DNA from: Strix aluco
Lineage: Eukaryota > Chordata > Aves > Strigiformes > Strigidae
Reading direction: 5' to 3'
Assembly: GCF_031877795.1 (NCBI RefSeq)
Contig: NC_133932.1
Coordinates: 91,355,994 to 91,419,993 of the forward strand
DNA: 64,000 nucleotides
The notes under the pieces: generated by a model
The model's database searches: none
What the model was told of the DNA's origin: nothing
Seen by the model: the letters and a program-made list of their open reading frames with translations, nothing else
Shown here: positions 13,001-28,000 of the stretch, one piece after another
Layout: each line of letters starts with the position of its first letter
Position numbering within the stretch: position 1 is the first letter of the stretch
Made by a program: the position numbers and the translations under genes

Positions 13001-16000
13001 AACAAAGTAACTTCAATGACCTTCCTAACTGGCAAGGCAGTAGAAGATCTCTGCAGAATAAAGCAGGTAAACATTTTAACAGTTGTCACTGAAAAATTGC
13101 TGTCATTTTTTGGCTGCATATAGCAGAGATTTTTCTAAGCAAATATTTTCCATTTCTTACAGTAGGTAAATTGTTTTACAAGTATCAGGCATCATTCTTG
13201 GAAAAGACTCTATTATTAATGATAGAATTCAGTTATACATACTGAATATTGCTCAAGCTTTTAGCTTTTACTGAAACAGAACAGGGTAATATAAAATGTT
13301 CCTTTTATTTTTTTTTATTACTACAGCTGAAAGGATAAATGATCATGTAAAACATTTCCAAAAAGACTGTTTAGGTTGTGTTTTATAAGGTACAACAAGC
13401 TGTTTGATTTCTTCTAGGGTATGCATATCTGAATATACCTGAAATAATTGCATTAAGTAGTATTACATGTTGTTAGGTATTCTTATGCCTGGCTTCCTAG
13501 TGTTGCACTGTCATTGCCTTTTATCTACTTCATGGAATCATTTTTCATTAGAGAAATGCAGCTTAAAGAGTTAGCAGAATTAAAATGCCACAAGAAAGGA
13601 GAAAATAAATCATTTATGCTCACACAAGTTTTTCTAGTTACATGGTCTAATACACGTTTATAGCACACAGTTTAGTTCTCAACTTCAGGTAGCTGAAGAC
13701 TTCTGTCCGGTGACTCACACTCAGAATGGTATTCAGTCTTTGTACTTCTATTGCTGAGCCAAATGATAGATGCATGTTTTTTACACAGAGAACAATGTTT
13801 TGTATTTTGGCACTGATGTGAGCCATCAAAGGTATTTAAGGTTTCAAGCAGGTAGTTGCCATTTTGGGCTTAAAACTTTAATATTTGGGTTATTGACAGT
13901 CAGTGGTAAAATTCTTAAAGAAGCAGCATTGTCTTATGGCAGAGAGGGTTTGTTTTTCTCTACCTCTTACCCTTAGAGAACATTTAAGACAAAGATGCAG
14001 CTCCAAAGGGTGTTGTTACAAATCTGAAGAAACAAAACTTCAGTACAGTGGGCTTGTACTAAATGGTGAAGTAAGAGTGCATATATATATGTAGACAGAT
14101 AAAAAGTTTGTGTGTGGGATTTCTCTGTGAGTCTATGTGTGTAGATACAAAATACAGATGGGGACACACCTCCTCCTCTTGGAGATTTCTTTTTTTTTTG
14201 AGAGGACTCACTTGGTATGCCTGGCTATCCAGCGAAAGCAAAGAAGGCCCCAGCAGAGCTCAGGCACTGGACACATGGTCATTCATACAGCTTGTTAGCT
14301 TGCTCCCTGGCCTTGTTTCTGTCTGCTCAAACACAGTGCCCAGGCATTCTTCCAGGGGTGGTTCACTCCCAGAAGACAGGCAGGACTTGATGCAGCTTTG
14401 CTTCCTCTTTGCTGAACAATCCTTGGACACTTCTCCAACAGGTTTTTTATCTTCAAACACACCTATATACTACACCATAACTCATGCATACCCTGGCTCA
14501 AGTATTTTAAGAAAAAAAAAAAAAAAGCCTTGTCTGCTGCAGCATAGTTTGGTGCAGACATTGAGAATTAGCGTAGAAATGGGAAAGAACAGATACTAGC
14601 TTGATTACAAATGAGCCCATGGATACAAGAGGTGGCTCACTTGGCTCAGGGCCAAGTGTAACTTAGGCCCACTCAAGGTTGCTCTGAGCAATGATGTGAG
14701 TCGCTGCACCCTATCAGGTTTTGGCTTCCAGTAGTGACATCACAGTTTAAATCATACAACATTATTTACGTTCTTTTTTTTAACTATATTTATTTTAAAA
14801 TTAACTTAATTTGATTTTTTTACAATTATTAAGTCAGACATTGACTTCCACAGTTACAGTTTCTTTGGCAGGGGTTTATGTGAATAAGGATGAAATTGTG
14901 TGTTATATTTTCGGTTAAATTATGGCAGGTTTTTTTAAATTACAAGTAGTGAGGAAATATTAGTTCAAAGTGGTTTTTTGAATGTGTGAACTGTTGCTTA
15001 GAGGATAAAAGGGATAGATAGGCCACTATTTCTAATAGGCTTTAAAGACAAAAAATAAATTACTATATGTCATTTTTTTTTTAAGTTTGAAAACTTTTTT
15101 AATCTGAATTCATGAGGTTGAATATTTTTATAATTAAATATGATAGTCTTACTTCTCAGGATGGAAATTTCATAGCAAACCCTGTATTGGTTCCAGTGAT
15201 ACATGATGGGTTTGTTTAGAGGTAGGTGACTTTTTGTTTGATGTAATGTCAGTTCCCATCTTTGTATTCCTGTTTAATAGGTAGACTTGGATTCAAGACA
15301 TATTGGCTGGGTAACAAGTGAACTTCCTGGGGGTGATAATCACATCATCAAAATTGAATTGAAGGGTCCAGAGAACACACTAAGAGTTCGACAAGTGAAA
15401 ATTCTTGGATGGAAAGATGGTGAAAGCATTAAAATAGCAGGCCAGATTTCTGCAAGTGTAGCTCAACAAAGAAACTGTGAATCTGAGACACTGCGAGTAT
15501 TCCGACTTATTACATCCCAGGTGGGATTTTAATGATGTGTTTACGGTGAAAGTTATATAAACTGTAGACTTTAGTGCTTTATGTTTTAATGTAAAATGTC
15601 ACATCTGCACAAGTTTGTCTTTGAGATAAGCTAATTGTCACTGTCTTTCTTCCAGGTATTTGGAAAACTCATCTCTGGAGATGCTGAACCAACGCCAGAA
15701 CAAGAAGAGAAAGCACTGTTGTCTTCCCCAGAAGGAGAAGAAAAAGTACACAATGTATTTATTTGTATTCTATCAATAATACTTTGCTGAAAAAATTATC
15801 CAGCATGGTTTTCAGTATTTGTCCTATGTCTTATGCTACATAATTTTCAGATCAAAACAGAAGTGAAAGTCACAATTGCGTATTTTTTTAAAATTATCAT
15901 TAATTTTTTTATTAGTAAATTATAATTGGAGCATGTCGTTAATGGAAACATCGTAGCAATGGTGGTGCAATTTATGCCTACAATTACAGAAGTACTTGGC

Positions 16001-19000
16001 ACCTGCAGTAATGGTCAACCTGAAAGTCCTTCTTGCCCATTGCCTTGTGCCTTAAGAGGGGCTCTGTTGATGTTTAGAGAAAAAGTATTAAGAAACTGCA
16101 CTAGCATCCTTTTTACCCATTATACTCTCCTGTATTCCAGCAAGGATTAGTTTAAGAAGTGTTCCTGAAAAGGTCACTGTATCTGGACTGTCATGTTTAA
16201 TAGCCAAAATTGGACTGTATGAAAGTGATTTTGTTTTTCAGATAATACATGGTTTTCCTCTACCCAGTATCTTGTGGCAATAAGTTCCATGACTGAATTA
16301 CTAATTTTGTAAAAGTGTATTTTTCTCACGCCTGCTGTGCGATAGCTTAATTGTGTGTTCCCTGTTTCTTTTATTGTGAAATATATAAATTGAAAAATGT
16401 ATTCCGTGCCCTGCTTTATAAGGACTTAATCAGTGATTGTATTAAGCTACGTGAAGAGATTGAATCTCAGATAATTGTACTTCACTTGTTTTGCTTATTG
16501 ATTAATTTATTTCATGCTCAAATTTCCTCTTAGAAAGAAAGTAAATACATCTAAGAGGTATTTATTAACCATAGTTAAATTGATCTTGCTTATGTATCTT
16601 ATTTCTCTGTAGCAAAAAGCTACAAACTTTTAGAACAAAGTTTGTTGATATTCCATGTTAATTGCTGCAGTAATTAGGAAGTGTTCTTGAAACTCTTGAT
16701 CTAATATTAAATATGCTTTTTTATGAAGGCAACATCAGATGCAGACCTGAAGGAGCACATGGTAGGGATCATATTCAGCCGGAGCAAACTGACAAATTTG
16801 CAGAAGCAGGTTTGTTTATTCTGAAATGCTTTGAGTATTAAATGTGTTGTAATAAATATGCTCATTTTCAGTGAATATAGTACCTTTTACTTGACGCTTT
16901 GAGTTCTTCTGTCGTACTTTGTAATCAAATTTTGGTTTACATTTTAAGTAGTATGTGTGTGTGTTTTATATGAAAAATCTGCTGAAATTGACACTGAAAA
17001 AAATCCATTTTAATAAGTTAAAATCCCCTATCTTATTAGGCTCAATTTAAAGCAGTTTTAGAATTCAGTTGTAAAAGGTACTTATTCATGTTTGCTAATA
17101 GCATAATAGTAGACCCTCTCAAATTTCTAGGAGAGGTTCAGCAACAGAGTTTAGATTCTTAGTTTTGCACGTTTTCTCCCCATTTCTGTCATCAAAAAGT
17201 ATTTAGGTTTGATAAAATGAATCCTAAAAAGGTAATCAGTACATAGATTCTTAAATTACACTTTCCTGCAGTCAGTGAAAGTTTGAGTTTGTGCTTTTCT
17301 TACTTATCTTTGTTTTTCTTAACATGAAGCAGTAGCTAGAGTATGCTTTTTCTTTTGAACACTGACTTTTTTTAAAATACACCAACTAAAGCATCTTTTA
17401 TATTATCTTTATTACACCTATCACAAGACAAATATTGCTGTAAAGATTTTCAGAGTAATACAGGAAGTATTAGGTTAATTTTGAAGTTTCTTAGATTAGT
17501 AAGTCATGCAGAATCTACTTTTTTTGTAACCCATCTTAGCAAACTTTAAAATCTCTTAAATATGCTTTTTAACATGCTATTGGAAAAATGAAAACATGGT
17601 TTCTAAAACTTCCTAAGCTTCCTGAACAGTAAACTAAACAAGAGACTAAGTCTTTTACCAAGTCCTTTTCTTTTGTGAGTATTGAGTAAATGTATTTGTT
17701 TAGTGGTTTTGTGGGTTTTTTAATCTGAATTCTATGTTAAAACAAATTAAAAGGCAGGAAGTGCAATTAAAAAACATTTATTTCAATGAAGTTTTCCAGA
17801 ACGAAGGTGAGCAAATTCAGTATTGAATCTAAATCTTAACTCTAAAGAATTTTATCGAATCTTTACTCTAAATCTAAATTTTATTCTTTATTTGAATTTA
17901 TGTTGAAAATAATTTAAGCACAGGCCAAATTTCACAGGCTTTCTATTTTAGTCATAGTTGTGAAGGTACATAACACAGAGTCTCTTTCACTTTCTGAAAG
18001 TTCTTAAGAGTTACTGTGTATTTGGATTCTGTTTGGATAGGTGTGTGCTCATATAGTCCAGGCCATACGAATGGAAGCGACCCGTGTGCGTGAAGAGTGG
18101 GAGCATGCCATCTCTAGCAAAGAGAACGCGAACTCGCAGCCTAACGATGAAGATGCTTCTTCTGACGCTTACTGCTTTGAGCTGCTGTCAATGGTTCTGG
18201 CACTGAGTGGTTCCAATGTGGGCCGGCAATATCTGGCTCAGCAGCTGACCCTGCTCCAGGATCTCTTCTCATTGCTACACACTGCTTCTCCCAGGGTGCA
18301 GAGGCAGGTGAGTACTAACTGTTCCTTGTCTATCTTTAGAATCCTGTAATTGTGTGCACAATAGTGTAATACATATTTGAACTTTTTTGTGAAATGTAGT
18401 TTTGTGTTTTCTCTTCAAAAGTGTTTTCCCAATCATACTCAGATCATCGCTATATTTCACATAGATAACTGTAAATAAAGCAACTCATTTTGTTCTTGCA
18501 AATAGAAATTTACGAACATTTAAAAACAAATCACAGAATGTCGTCTTGGAATTTGAGTGTCAGGTTTTGGAGTTGTTTCCCAGTTTTTGAATGGGGTTAA
18601 AATGATAAAATTTTAACTCTTTGATATATAAATACATATATATTCCAGCACCACTGCAATTTATGTATGAAACTATTTGTAGGAAGCATAGTGTTGAAGA
18701 CAATGAAGGCTACAGTTACAAAATTAAAACTCACTTTTGAGTAAGTTTGTAATGCTTTGTCTCCAAGAGGTAGAGCTGAGGTGTAGGAACCCAAAATTGC
18801 TTGATTAACACTTATGTCATCATGAACCTAAATCGGCAAACTATTCTGAAATGCCTTTGAGTAATACCACTCTTCACCTTTCTCCTCTTTATTCTGAAGG
18901 ATTTTGAATACTGTGGTATAAATTGCTTTCTCAAACCATACATCAGAGGGACACATGATTTGCGTGGCAGGGTTTGTTGCTGAAATGAAGTAGGATACAC

Positions 19001-22000
19001 AAGAGCGATTAGTCATTTTGTGTGTCCTGATGGGGGTCTTTTACGTAAGCACACAGTCTTTGTTTTGAAGTGATACTGCAAAGGATTCTTCAGTGAATCT
19101 GAACATCACAGTATTCAGTGAATCTTACTCACAGTAGCCCAGTTGTTCATGTTTTCAACAGACTCATTCATGTCCTGTTACGTATGTTCAGTTTGTCAGG
19201 TCCTTCTGTTGCAGTGACTCAGAATTCTTTTTAAGAAGAAAGTTCAGATTCTGAAGTTGGCACTGCCTTGTGACTGGCAGTACTTGGATTTAGACCTGTG
19301 TGACTTACCACATTCTAAAAAGACTTCTTAAAGTTCATGTATTGCATTTGTCTACTTACGAAGGACAGTGACAGTACTGTCAAGAATTATTACATATAAT
19401 TGCAAGAACCAGAGGTGCTCCTTTTAAATATCAGAGTTATAACGTCTCATTTCTCAAATGTATGAAGTTTAAAAGCTGGTTTATATTATTTGTCTGTTGG
19501 AAATAAGAATTCTGTAGAAAAAGCAATTAAGTTTTCAGGTATGGAAGGAAGCTAGTGAGGTGACTGCTTATTTTTTAGTAAGATCTCATGCCACTTCACT
19601 GTGGGGAAAGGGCCTGAGAGAGCTACACAGTTACCCCCATTTATATGTGCTGCATGTGCTCCAAATGTTGGTAAACATTTACATGATTTGAGGAGGCCAT
19701 AGTTAATTCTTGCCCTTTTAATATCATGTTTGACCTCAGTGCACAGTGACAGCTAGAATTATGGGATAACTTTTATTTTACTGATTAAATAATTTAAGTT
19801 GTTATGGGATAACTTTTTTAAAATCCATAATCCATAATTATGGGACAGTCTTGCTAAAATATCGTAACAGATGAATCAGAGGCTTTGCTGGTTGAGATTA
19901 GACCTTGCATGAGTAGAGAATGGTTGAAATGTCTGTCAAATGGACAGGACCTAAAAATCCAGTGTTGTTTGATATTTCATATTTAATTAGCTGTGGCTGT
20001 TATTGATCTGGCATGAGTCCTTAGCATCTTTGTCTTGCACTCGGGCTATGAGTGTAGTAGTGTGGAACTCTGTTTCTTTCTACTCTCGGTATCCTCAGAT
20101 AGAGCTTTAATATCTGTTTCTTTCTGAACTTGAATGTTTTCTGAGTATATGTGTGTTCATATGCACATAATATAATATAAATATATAGACATATAAAATA
20201 TTTGCTTTAGTACAGTTAATGCACTAGCTTGTTGTTGCTAGGTGGTATTCCTTCTCTAGGTGGATTTTTAGTTCCCGTTTCAGAAGTTTTTGTGTCTCAC
20301 ACTCTCTACTTTTCATTTTCCAGTTTTCTGAACTGTAACAACATCACATCTTAACTTTCCTAGAGGCAGATACTGCCCTGCTTAGTAATTCTGATATATT
20401 GCAGACATGCAAAATGCAGGGTTTTTTTCTTAAAATGTAAACAGTTTTTCAAGAGAATATTGAAAGCTTGAGAAATTAGAAATGTTAACTTCTTAAGCTT
20501 TCATACATCCTGGTTGGGACCAAAATTTGCATGATATATCCAATTTCAACCCCAATTCCACCACCTGGTAAGGTTGAAGCATATAATTCCAAGACAGCTG
20601 CTGTTAGATCCACAGCAATTGGCACAGATTTCCTTTTCAACAAGTTTCAGTTAGAATATCGCAAGGAAAACTAGTGGAGGAAGAAAAGAGTATCATGATT
20701 ATCAGCACCTTGAGTCAAGTACTTTGTTTCCAGAAGTCTAAAGTGTCTCTAACAGTTCTACGACAGAGTTTCTAGCATCTAAAGATTATATGCAAAGTGG
20801 GTAACATGTTTGTAATATGCAAGCAAATCAGAGTTGTACAAACAGCTGTATCACTATTACCATAAGTACAGTACCGAGCATATTTTTATTATTATATGAA
20901 CACTAAGTATTGTTTGAGTGAGATTGGTTCTGGACTCCTTGGCCTTGTCTCACTGGGTAGCAAGGTAGAAACCTTACCAAATTTCTTCCAGGTGTTATTT
21001 AAGTACAGAAAGTAGATTCAGTCCTTCTTACTGAAATAACTTGTGAAGAAAAAGAAAGACTTTATTTGATTTTGCTCAAAAACTCCAGCTATCTTGGTAA
21101 GAATTGTGTTCTGATTTTTTTTCTCCAGGTAACATCATTATTAAGACGTGTTTTGCCCGAGGTAACCCCTAGTCGCCTGGCTAGTATTATAGGAGTGAAG
21201 TCTCTTCCACCAGCAGATATAAGTGATATCATTCACTCAACAGAAAAAGGAGATTGGAATAAACTGGGTATCTTAGACATGTTTTTGGGATGCATTGCTA
21301 AAGCTCTCACTGTACAGCTAAAAGCCAAAGGAACTACTATAACAGGGACAGCTGGCACTACTGCAGGCAAAGGAGTTACTACAGTCACACTTCCAATGAT
21401 CTTCAATTCCAGGTTTGTTTAAAAATATGTGTATATTCTCAAGCTAAAGGCACAAAATAATTACATTCTTTGAAGTCAGTTATGTTGTCTTTTATGACCT
21501 TTGTTCTATAAATGGAAAAAATGGTATAACACTTTGATGGTATGAGTCATATTATTAGTTTGATTTTAAAGAAAAAGCACCACAAAAACACAACCTATCA
21601 TATGCTGAATATGTGCACTATTTCTTTGTGTTGGATTTTGACAAATAGTAACTAATTACTTGAATTTACTTCATGTATTACCATATGTCCTTTGCAGCTA
21701 TATCCGGCGAGGTGAAAGCCATTGGTGGATGAAGGGTTCAACACCTACACAGATTTCAGAGATCATTATTAAACTCATTAAAGACATGGCAGCAGTAAGT
21801 TTCTATCCTTTAAATGTATGGAGGATATTCAAGTCTTTCTGATAATAACGTGGAGGTTATTCAGATACTTCTGATACATTTTTTTTTCATTGCTTTCTAT
21901 TACAGTTAGTATTGGGTTGAGCTGTTAAATGTGAGTTGATCTCAAGAAGAAAAAGGTCTAGTCTTCTGGGTAGAGTCTTAGTCTAAGAGCAGTAGGAACT

Positions 22001-25000
22001 GAGTTCTGATTCTGCTAAACAGAAATCCAGTTGAGAAATAAGCTTTTAAATAAGTCACTTGTACCAGAAATTTAAGAAGTAAATAATTGCATGTCATTTT
22101 CTACATTATTAACTTAGAAGCCTAGCTTTTTAAGACTTGAGCACTCTGAACTCCAATTGAAAAGTAAAAAGTATCTGTTTCAGGCAAGTTTTTTAGCAGA
22201 AGAATTTGATGAAAAGTGTTTCAGCTATTTCCCAGAAACAATATTGGAGGAGGAGGAAGAGGAGGAGGAAAAAAAAAAAAAAAAAAAAAAGGTTTTTGTA
22301 TATGTTTAGGGGAAAAGTGTTTAGTTGGGAGGTTGTTTTTGTTTTCCTTCATTCTGTACCTATTTCAGTGAGACACCCTAAATAACATAGACTTTCCTCT
22401 GTGATTACTCTTAAAAGCTGTTTCAGCGTGTTCAGCTTTGGAGTCCTATTTTCTAAACCATTCACTGTGCTTAGATTAAGGAGATCCCTTCTCAAATATG
22501 CTGAAACTGGATGGGACTTCTCTGCAGTTGCTACAATTGGTTCTGACCACAAGATTTCAGAATCTCACAATTCATCTTCAGTTAAGAGTTACAATTAAAG
22601 TGTGTCTCATCACTCGGCAGTGCTGGTCCATGCATAAAATGATATTTAGTCTTTGCTTTAGTTGCTCCAGTGACTAGAGTGGAAAGGTCTGTTGTAGGTA
22701 CCACTGTGATTCCTCATGATGGATTTTTTGTTTCTGCTTACTTTAACAACCTTTTAGGAAATTGCATATAAAAACTAGGACCAAAAAAATCAGTAGTTGC
22801 AAAGACAAGTACTCAGAAGATAGTAAATGCCAGGATTAACATGGTGCCTCGTATGTATATGCCCCTATGATTTTCTAAGGCACCCCACATCTTTCAGTGT
22901 ATAAGATGCAACGTATATTGGGAGTGAATTGGGGAGGGGGTAATTTGTTCAAGATTTTTTTTTTAAGGGTTGTTGCCAGTATCACTTGTAGCCATTGTTG
23001 GTAGGTAGGCTTTTGGGTAAGTGGGAAAATGTCAGGGAAATAGTGGATTCTTTTCTGCAGCATTTTAAAATAGTACTGGGCAAGTCTTTGAAGCAAACTC
23101 TGTGGTCCTTGTTTTATGGGATTCTGTCTCCCATGGGAGAGCCTGTCCTTAATGAAAAGCTGAGCAGAGACCTTGGCCAGGAATAAAAGAGAGAGATTAG
23201 TAGAAACAGAAGATGGCAGACTGACTAGAATCACATGCTTATAGTTTTGTCTGAGCAGCTCCTAGCCATTCAAGACCTTCACCGATGAAACTGTTGCATT
23301 TGCTAATAACTGGTTCTCTAAAACCATTGCAGAAGCTAATAGGAAAGTTCTGAAAGCTCTGGATTCAGATATGACAACTTGCATGCATATCCAGAGTATT
23401 CTAGGCTCCATCTCCCACATACCTGATAGTTTTCCAGTAGTGCTGGTTATTGGGTGTACTGGAGTGAGTCTTGAATTCTCTTGTTTAAGCTATTCTACTT
23501 GGAATGCATATGTAACTATGTATTACAGAAAGGAAATGGATCATGTCAGTCAGATAAAGTGTAGTCCTCCAAGATGTGGATTTGCATACTTGGAAGTGTA
23601 GCAGCTCATAAAGGAGTGATTGGGACTGAGTTTACTCTAAAGTATTCAGTAGCCAAATAATAAGGACTCTTCTCTCCTCTTGTATGAAGAAGAGATCTGA
23701 ACTTTATTCCCCTTCACTCTAGATGAGGGAGACCTGACTGAGGCCATTCACAGTTGGGAGTAATAACATTTCTTGATTACATTTTGTAATGGGCCTCTGT
23801 GGTTTAGGCATGCTCAAAACTTGTTTGGGGGTTTGGCCCTGTTACCCAAAAGTGGGTAGAGGAATAGAGGGGTCCTAGTTTAGAAACCCTTCTTTGAGGA
23901 TTTTAGAGCAGCTAATTATCAGTAGGGTGACATCAGTCTTACTGGCCATTTTATAAGTTAAAAATGTGACTCCTTTCACTTAGCTTTTTCAGCATTTGCA
24001 ACGTGTGGGTACCTAGATCTGAGTTAGTCACTATAGCTTCCTTTTTAGAGTCCAGTGAGTCTCAGTTATTTCTGTCACCTTTAGCATGAGGTTTAGAGAT
24101 TTAGAGATTACATTAAGAATTTAAGGATTCAGCAGTCTCTGAGTCAGGAACTTTAGGGTATGAATCAGTGCCATAGGCTCAGAAACTTTAAGGTTGAATT
24201 GGAAAGTATGCTACAGTTCTGATGTTTCCTGTGTACTCCTCTTTATTTCTTTCAAATATAGAAACTGTGGAGAGTATTCAGGAAGGCCAAGCTAGGCGAG
24301 TGACGTTCTCCAGGAACCCACTGTAATCTGTGTGTTGTTCACTGTCATTTATTTGTGCTCCAGCTCTGTATCTTTCTTTCTCCTGGCAGGGGGGCTTTAG
24401 GGATATGCCTTTTCATTCTTCAAATCATACACCCTCTACCTATTCCAGGTTAGTTATTGCAGTAGTTGATCAGAGACTACCTCAGTCAGTCACCTGAGTA
24501 TTTGAGGGCTAGTTTTTACCTGATCTGTCTGATTTGAAAACACCTGATTGGTCAAAGTCATCCCTGACTTCCTCTTTTTCTATTCTAACTTGAGATCCTA
24601 ACCTGATGTTGTATGTAGCAGCTCTAATTACAGGTTTAGTTGTTCTTAATAATTAATAGAATGTGTAATAAATTGTTTTCTCTTTAACAGGGTCATCTGT
24701 CAGAAGCTTGGTCCCGTGTGACAAAGAATGCGATTGCTGAAACCATCATAGCTCTGACCAAAATGGAAGAAGAATACAGGTCACCAGTGAGGTGCATTGC
24801 AACAACCAGAGTAAGAACTTTACTCGACATTAGTTCATTGTAAACATGCAGTAGGAGGCCATCCAAGAGCCTTCCTATTTTAGAAAAAACTTCCTTATAC
24901 AGGTTGTTTCAGGAAACAATGCAGTTTATTTCTCCAAATCTATCTGTGTGCATAATGGACAGGTATCCTAAGACAATCACTATTTTTCCTAATAAAAGTC

Positions 25001-28000
25001 CTGCTTTCTCTGTGTCACAGCAGATTGAGGTTTTTTGTGGCAGAAATACACCAGTGAAAACTGAATTTTGATTAAATATGTATCTTGGATACCTCCCAAG
25101 TAATGAAGAATAAGTGTTATACCTATACATTTGGGGTTTTATCCTTGAGGTAATTCTGCTTTAAGTTTGTGATATGTGCCTTTTACTAAACTTACGAGAT
25201 TATCTGCATGGAAAATTGCACAATATATGTATCAGCTGTCTTTTTCCAATCTCTGCAACATTGTTTTAAGTGGTTTGATTTCTGAGTCATCAGCTGCCAC
25301 ATACCAAGGCTGTGTTTATGAAAACACTCAATAACAAACACTCTCTAGGACAATTAAGCTAAGCTTCACCTGTGTTTTAGTCTCAAGCATTTGACACTCA
25401 TGTTGTTTTCCATCTTAAAAGGCTATACCAGTTGTCCTTTTTATCCCCTTACTCATAAATTCTCTGCTTCTTGGAAGACACAATTTGAGAGTACCACCAG
25501 TTCCTGCTGTCACTGTGTTAGTTTAATGGGGTCTCGGAGCAGAACTGAATGTCAGCCTAGCTCTCCTTGTTTTGTCATGGAGGTGTGCATTCCTTTGGGG
25601 GAGTCCAGAAGAAGTTTGCAATTAAAGCCATTTTGTTCAAATCAAACCTTTGATCAAAAACTATTGCAAAATGCAGCCGTCAGGTGCATTTCAGTTTGGA
25701 TTGCAGGCCTACCAACAGATTATCCTCATGTAGTTTATTTCTTTAGGATTTCAGTGTAGTTAATGGAGAGGAAGAGATAAAAGCTTCCTCTGAAGAATAG
25801 TTAGCTCGGAACCCTTTTCTAGGTAATCTCAAATGCCCTTTACAGTGAGGAGAGAACATAGGCAAACCAATCTCATTGAGCTAAAGTTTTGTTGGTTTGG
25901 GGTTTTTTTATTAGTCTGTGTCCTTGAATTTCTTCTTCTCCACCAAAGCCTGCAATGTTTGGCAGTGATATGCAAGTCTGTATTTGCCATATTTCTCTAT
26001 AATATACTCTGGTTGATCTTTGTTTCTTCGCTGTTTCTCTCTTGTGTGCTAACTACTGTATTTATGACCATAAAGTAATACACCTGAAAGAAACAAGGTA
26101 ATTGCCAAAAGTTCAGTAAGTTCTATTGTGTGCTTGACTTCTTTTGGAAAAGAAAAAACTTGCGTTGTATGAGCAGACTTCAGCTTATGATGATAACAGT
26201 TTGCAGGTAACAGTCACATTCTTGTCTGCTGAAATGCATATTTTTAGTATTTTGGAATTTTTTTTTTTTTTTAGTATTTCTAAAACATTTCATTCTACCT
26301 TGCCTTTCAATAGCTATGGCTGGCCTTAGCATCCCTCTGTGTACTTGATCAAGATCATGTTGATAGACTATCCTCAGGAAGATGGATGGGAAAGGATGGA
26401 CAACAGAAACAGATGGTGAGACAGAATATCATATCTTTTTATGTTTATTTTTGATTTATTCAGGAGTCAAAGAATTTAGAACAATGATAGGGAAAGGTAG
26501 ACTTGGTCTAACTTTATTTCTCCCTACTGTCCCCCATGGATATTGTACATACATGTTTGGTGTATTTGTGTTCTAGACAAGCAGTACTCAGAAAACAGAA
26601 ATTCCAACTTGAAACAATAAGGTAGCAATCCTGCTGGTATTCAGGATCAAGCAAGGCCTTCCTATCACCTGTAGGATGGATTTTTGAGAGAAGATTGACT
26701 CAGTTAATATGACACCTTCTATCAGAGCTCTTTTCTTTCTCTCTGGATCTCTGTCACATAATAGGAAGTAAATTCTTTTGTGTTCCTCAATAACTTCTCT
26801 GTAATTAGCTTCCTCTTCTCCATCTCAGTAGTGAGTGATTACCCCAAAGAAAAAGAAACTCTTTCTAACTGAATTTAGTATAGCTACCATTTACCCAGAG
26901 GATTTACAAATTTAATATGAAACATGATGGGTTAATCAAGTTTCTGTCTGTATATTTCAGTATCACAGAAAACTTAGATTTTTTAATACAAATCTGGAAA
27001 GAGCAAAATAATGAAGCTAGTCTCTTTATAACTTGGTTAGGTGGGCCCCTGTGGGAGGCAAGGGAATATCATGCCTTCTCACTATCAACTGAGGATGCTT
27101 AGTGCAAAGAAGCCTCCAAACCAGTTTAGTGTAGGCAGAAAGAGAATCCAGGGCAGAGCTGCAGCAGCAGCAAGGACTAAAACTCTGCTGAGAGGAGGAG
27201 GCAGATGCAAAGGTTTCTGAGGATTAAGAAAGTCAAGGGACTTCTGTAGAGCTTTGGAAATGTCAGAAGAGTAGCCAAGACATTGTCAAGCAAGGATACA
27301 AGCTGCCGAACCCAATCATGTTTTATGCCAGGATACTCAAATTTTGAGGTGAACTGTGTGTCCGTCCCCCCCACCAGGACTGCTGTTGAAAGGATTCTGC
27401 TCTAAGTTGCATGAACAATATCATGGAAAGCACATGTTCTGGGTGTACGATGGAAACTTGTTCTCAGATATATGCATAATAAAAGTCAGTCATTGACCTC
27501 TGTACAGATATTTTGAACTGTAAAACAAAACTGTGTTGAATTTTAAAAAAACTGTATCAGTAAAGCAACTTAATTTTATGCTGGATTTTGAAGTTTGCTA
27601 CTTCAGTTGTATTCTCTCTGAGTTACAGCTTTGATTAGATGTTTGAACAGAGTAAACTTACCATATCAAAGTAATTAAGGGTAAATAGCGTGAATGTTGA
27701 CTGACCCAAGTACTCATATCTCTGAACTCTTCTGTTAATATTCCCATAACCCATTGTTACCCCATGAAACTTTTCTCAGACTAGTTGAAAACAATGTCTC
27801 AACCGTATTGTTGAAAAATGCATTTTTGCTACATCATGTAAAATATTAGAAGAAGAATATCAGAAGAACTGATGTAGTAAATTGGACTTTTTGTGTCCAG
27901 GAGTAGTTGTTTAGATACTGATTATTCTAAAGATATAATTCATAGTCTAAACAAGCTCTTTATCCCCCTTTATTAATTTGGGGCAGGGGTGATTGGGGGG

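Larger units (their letters stand above)
10763..18040 (+). other. MYCBP2: MYCBP2 introns, second block (between exons w8 and w15)
   Basis: Mostly AT-rich intron. The intron between w11 and w12 (13,067–15,280) contains a less AT-rich patch at ~14,160–14,760 with a 163-codon open frame that resembles nothing I know. The w9–w10 intron is the GC–AG one. No RNA gene is recognised. Confidence 0.55.

Noticed and set aside
14108-14599. 163-codon open frame in a MYCBP2 intron
   Set aside because: No homology recognised, simple-repeat patches at both ends, no splice or coding signature.
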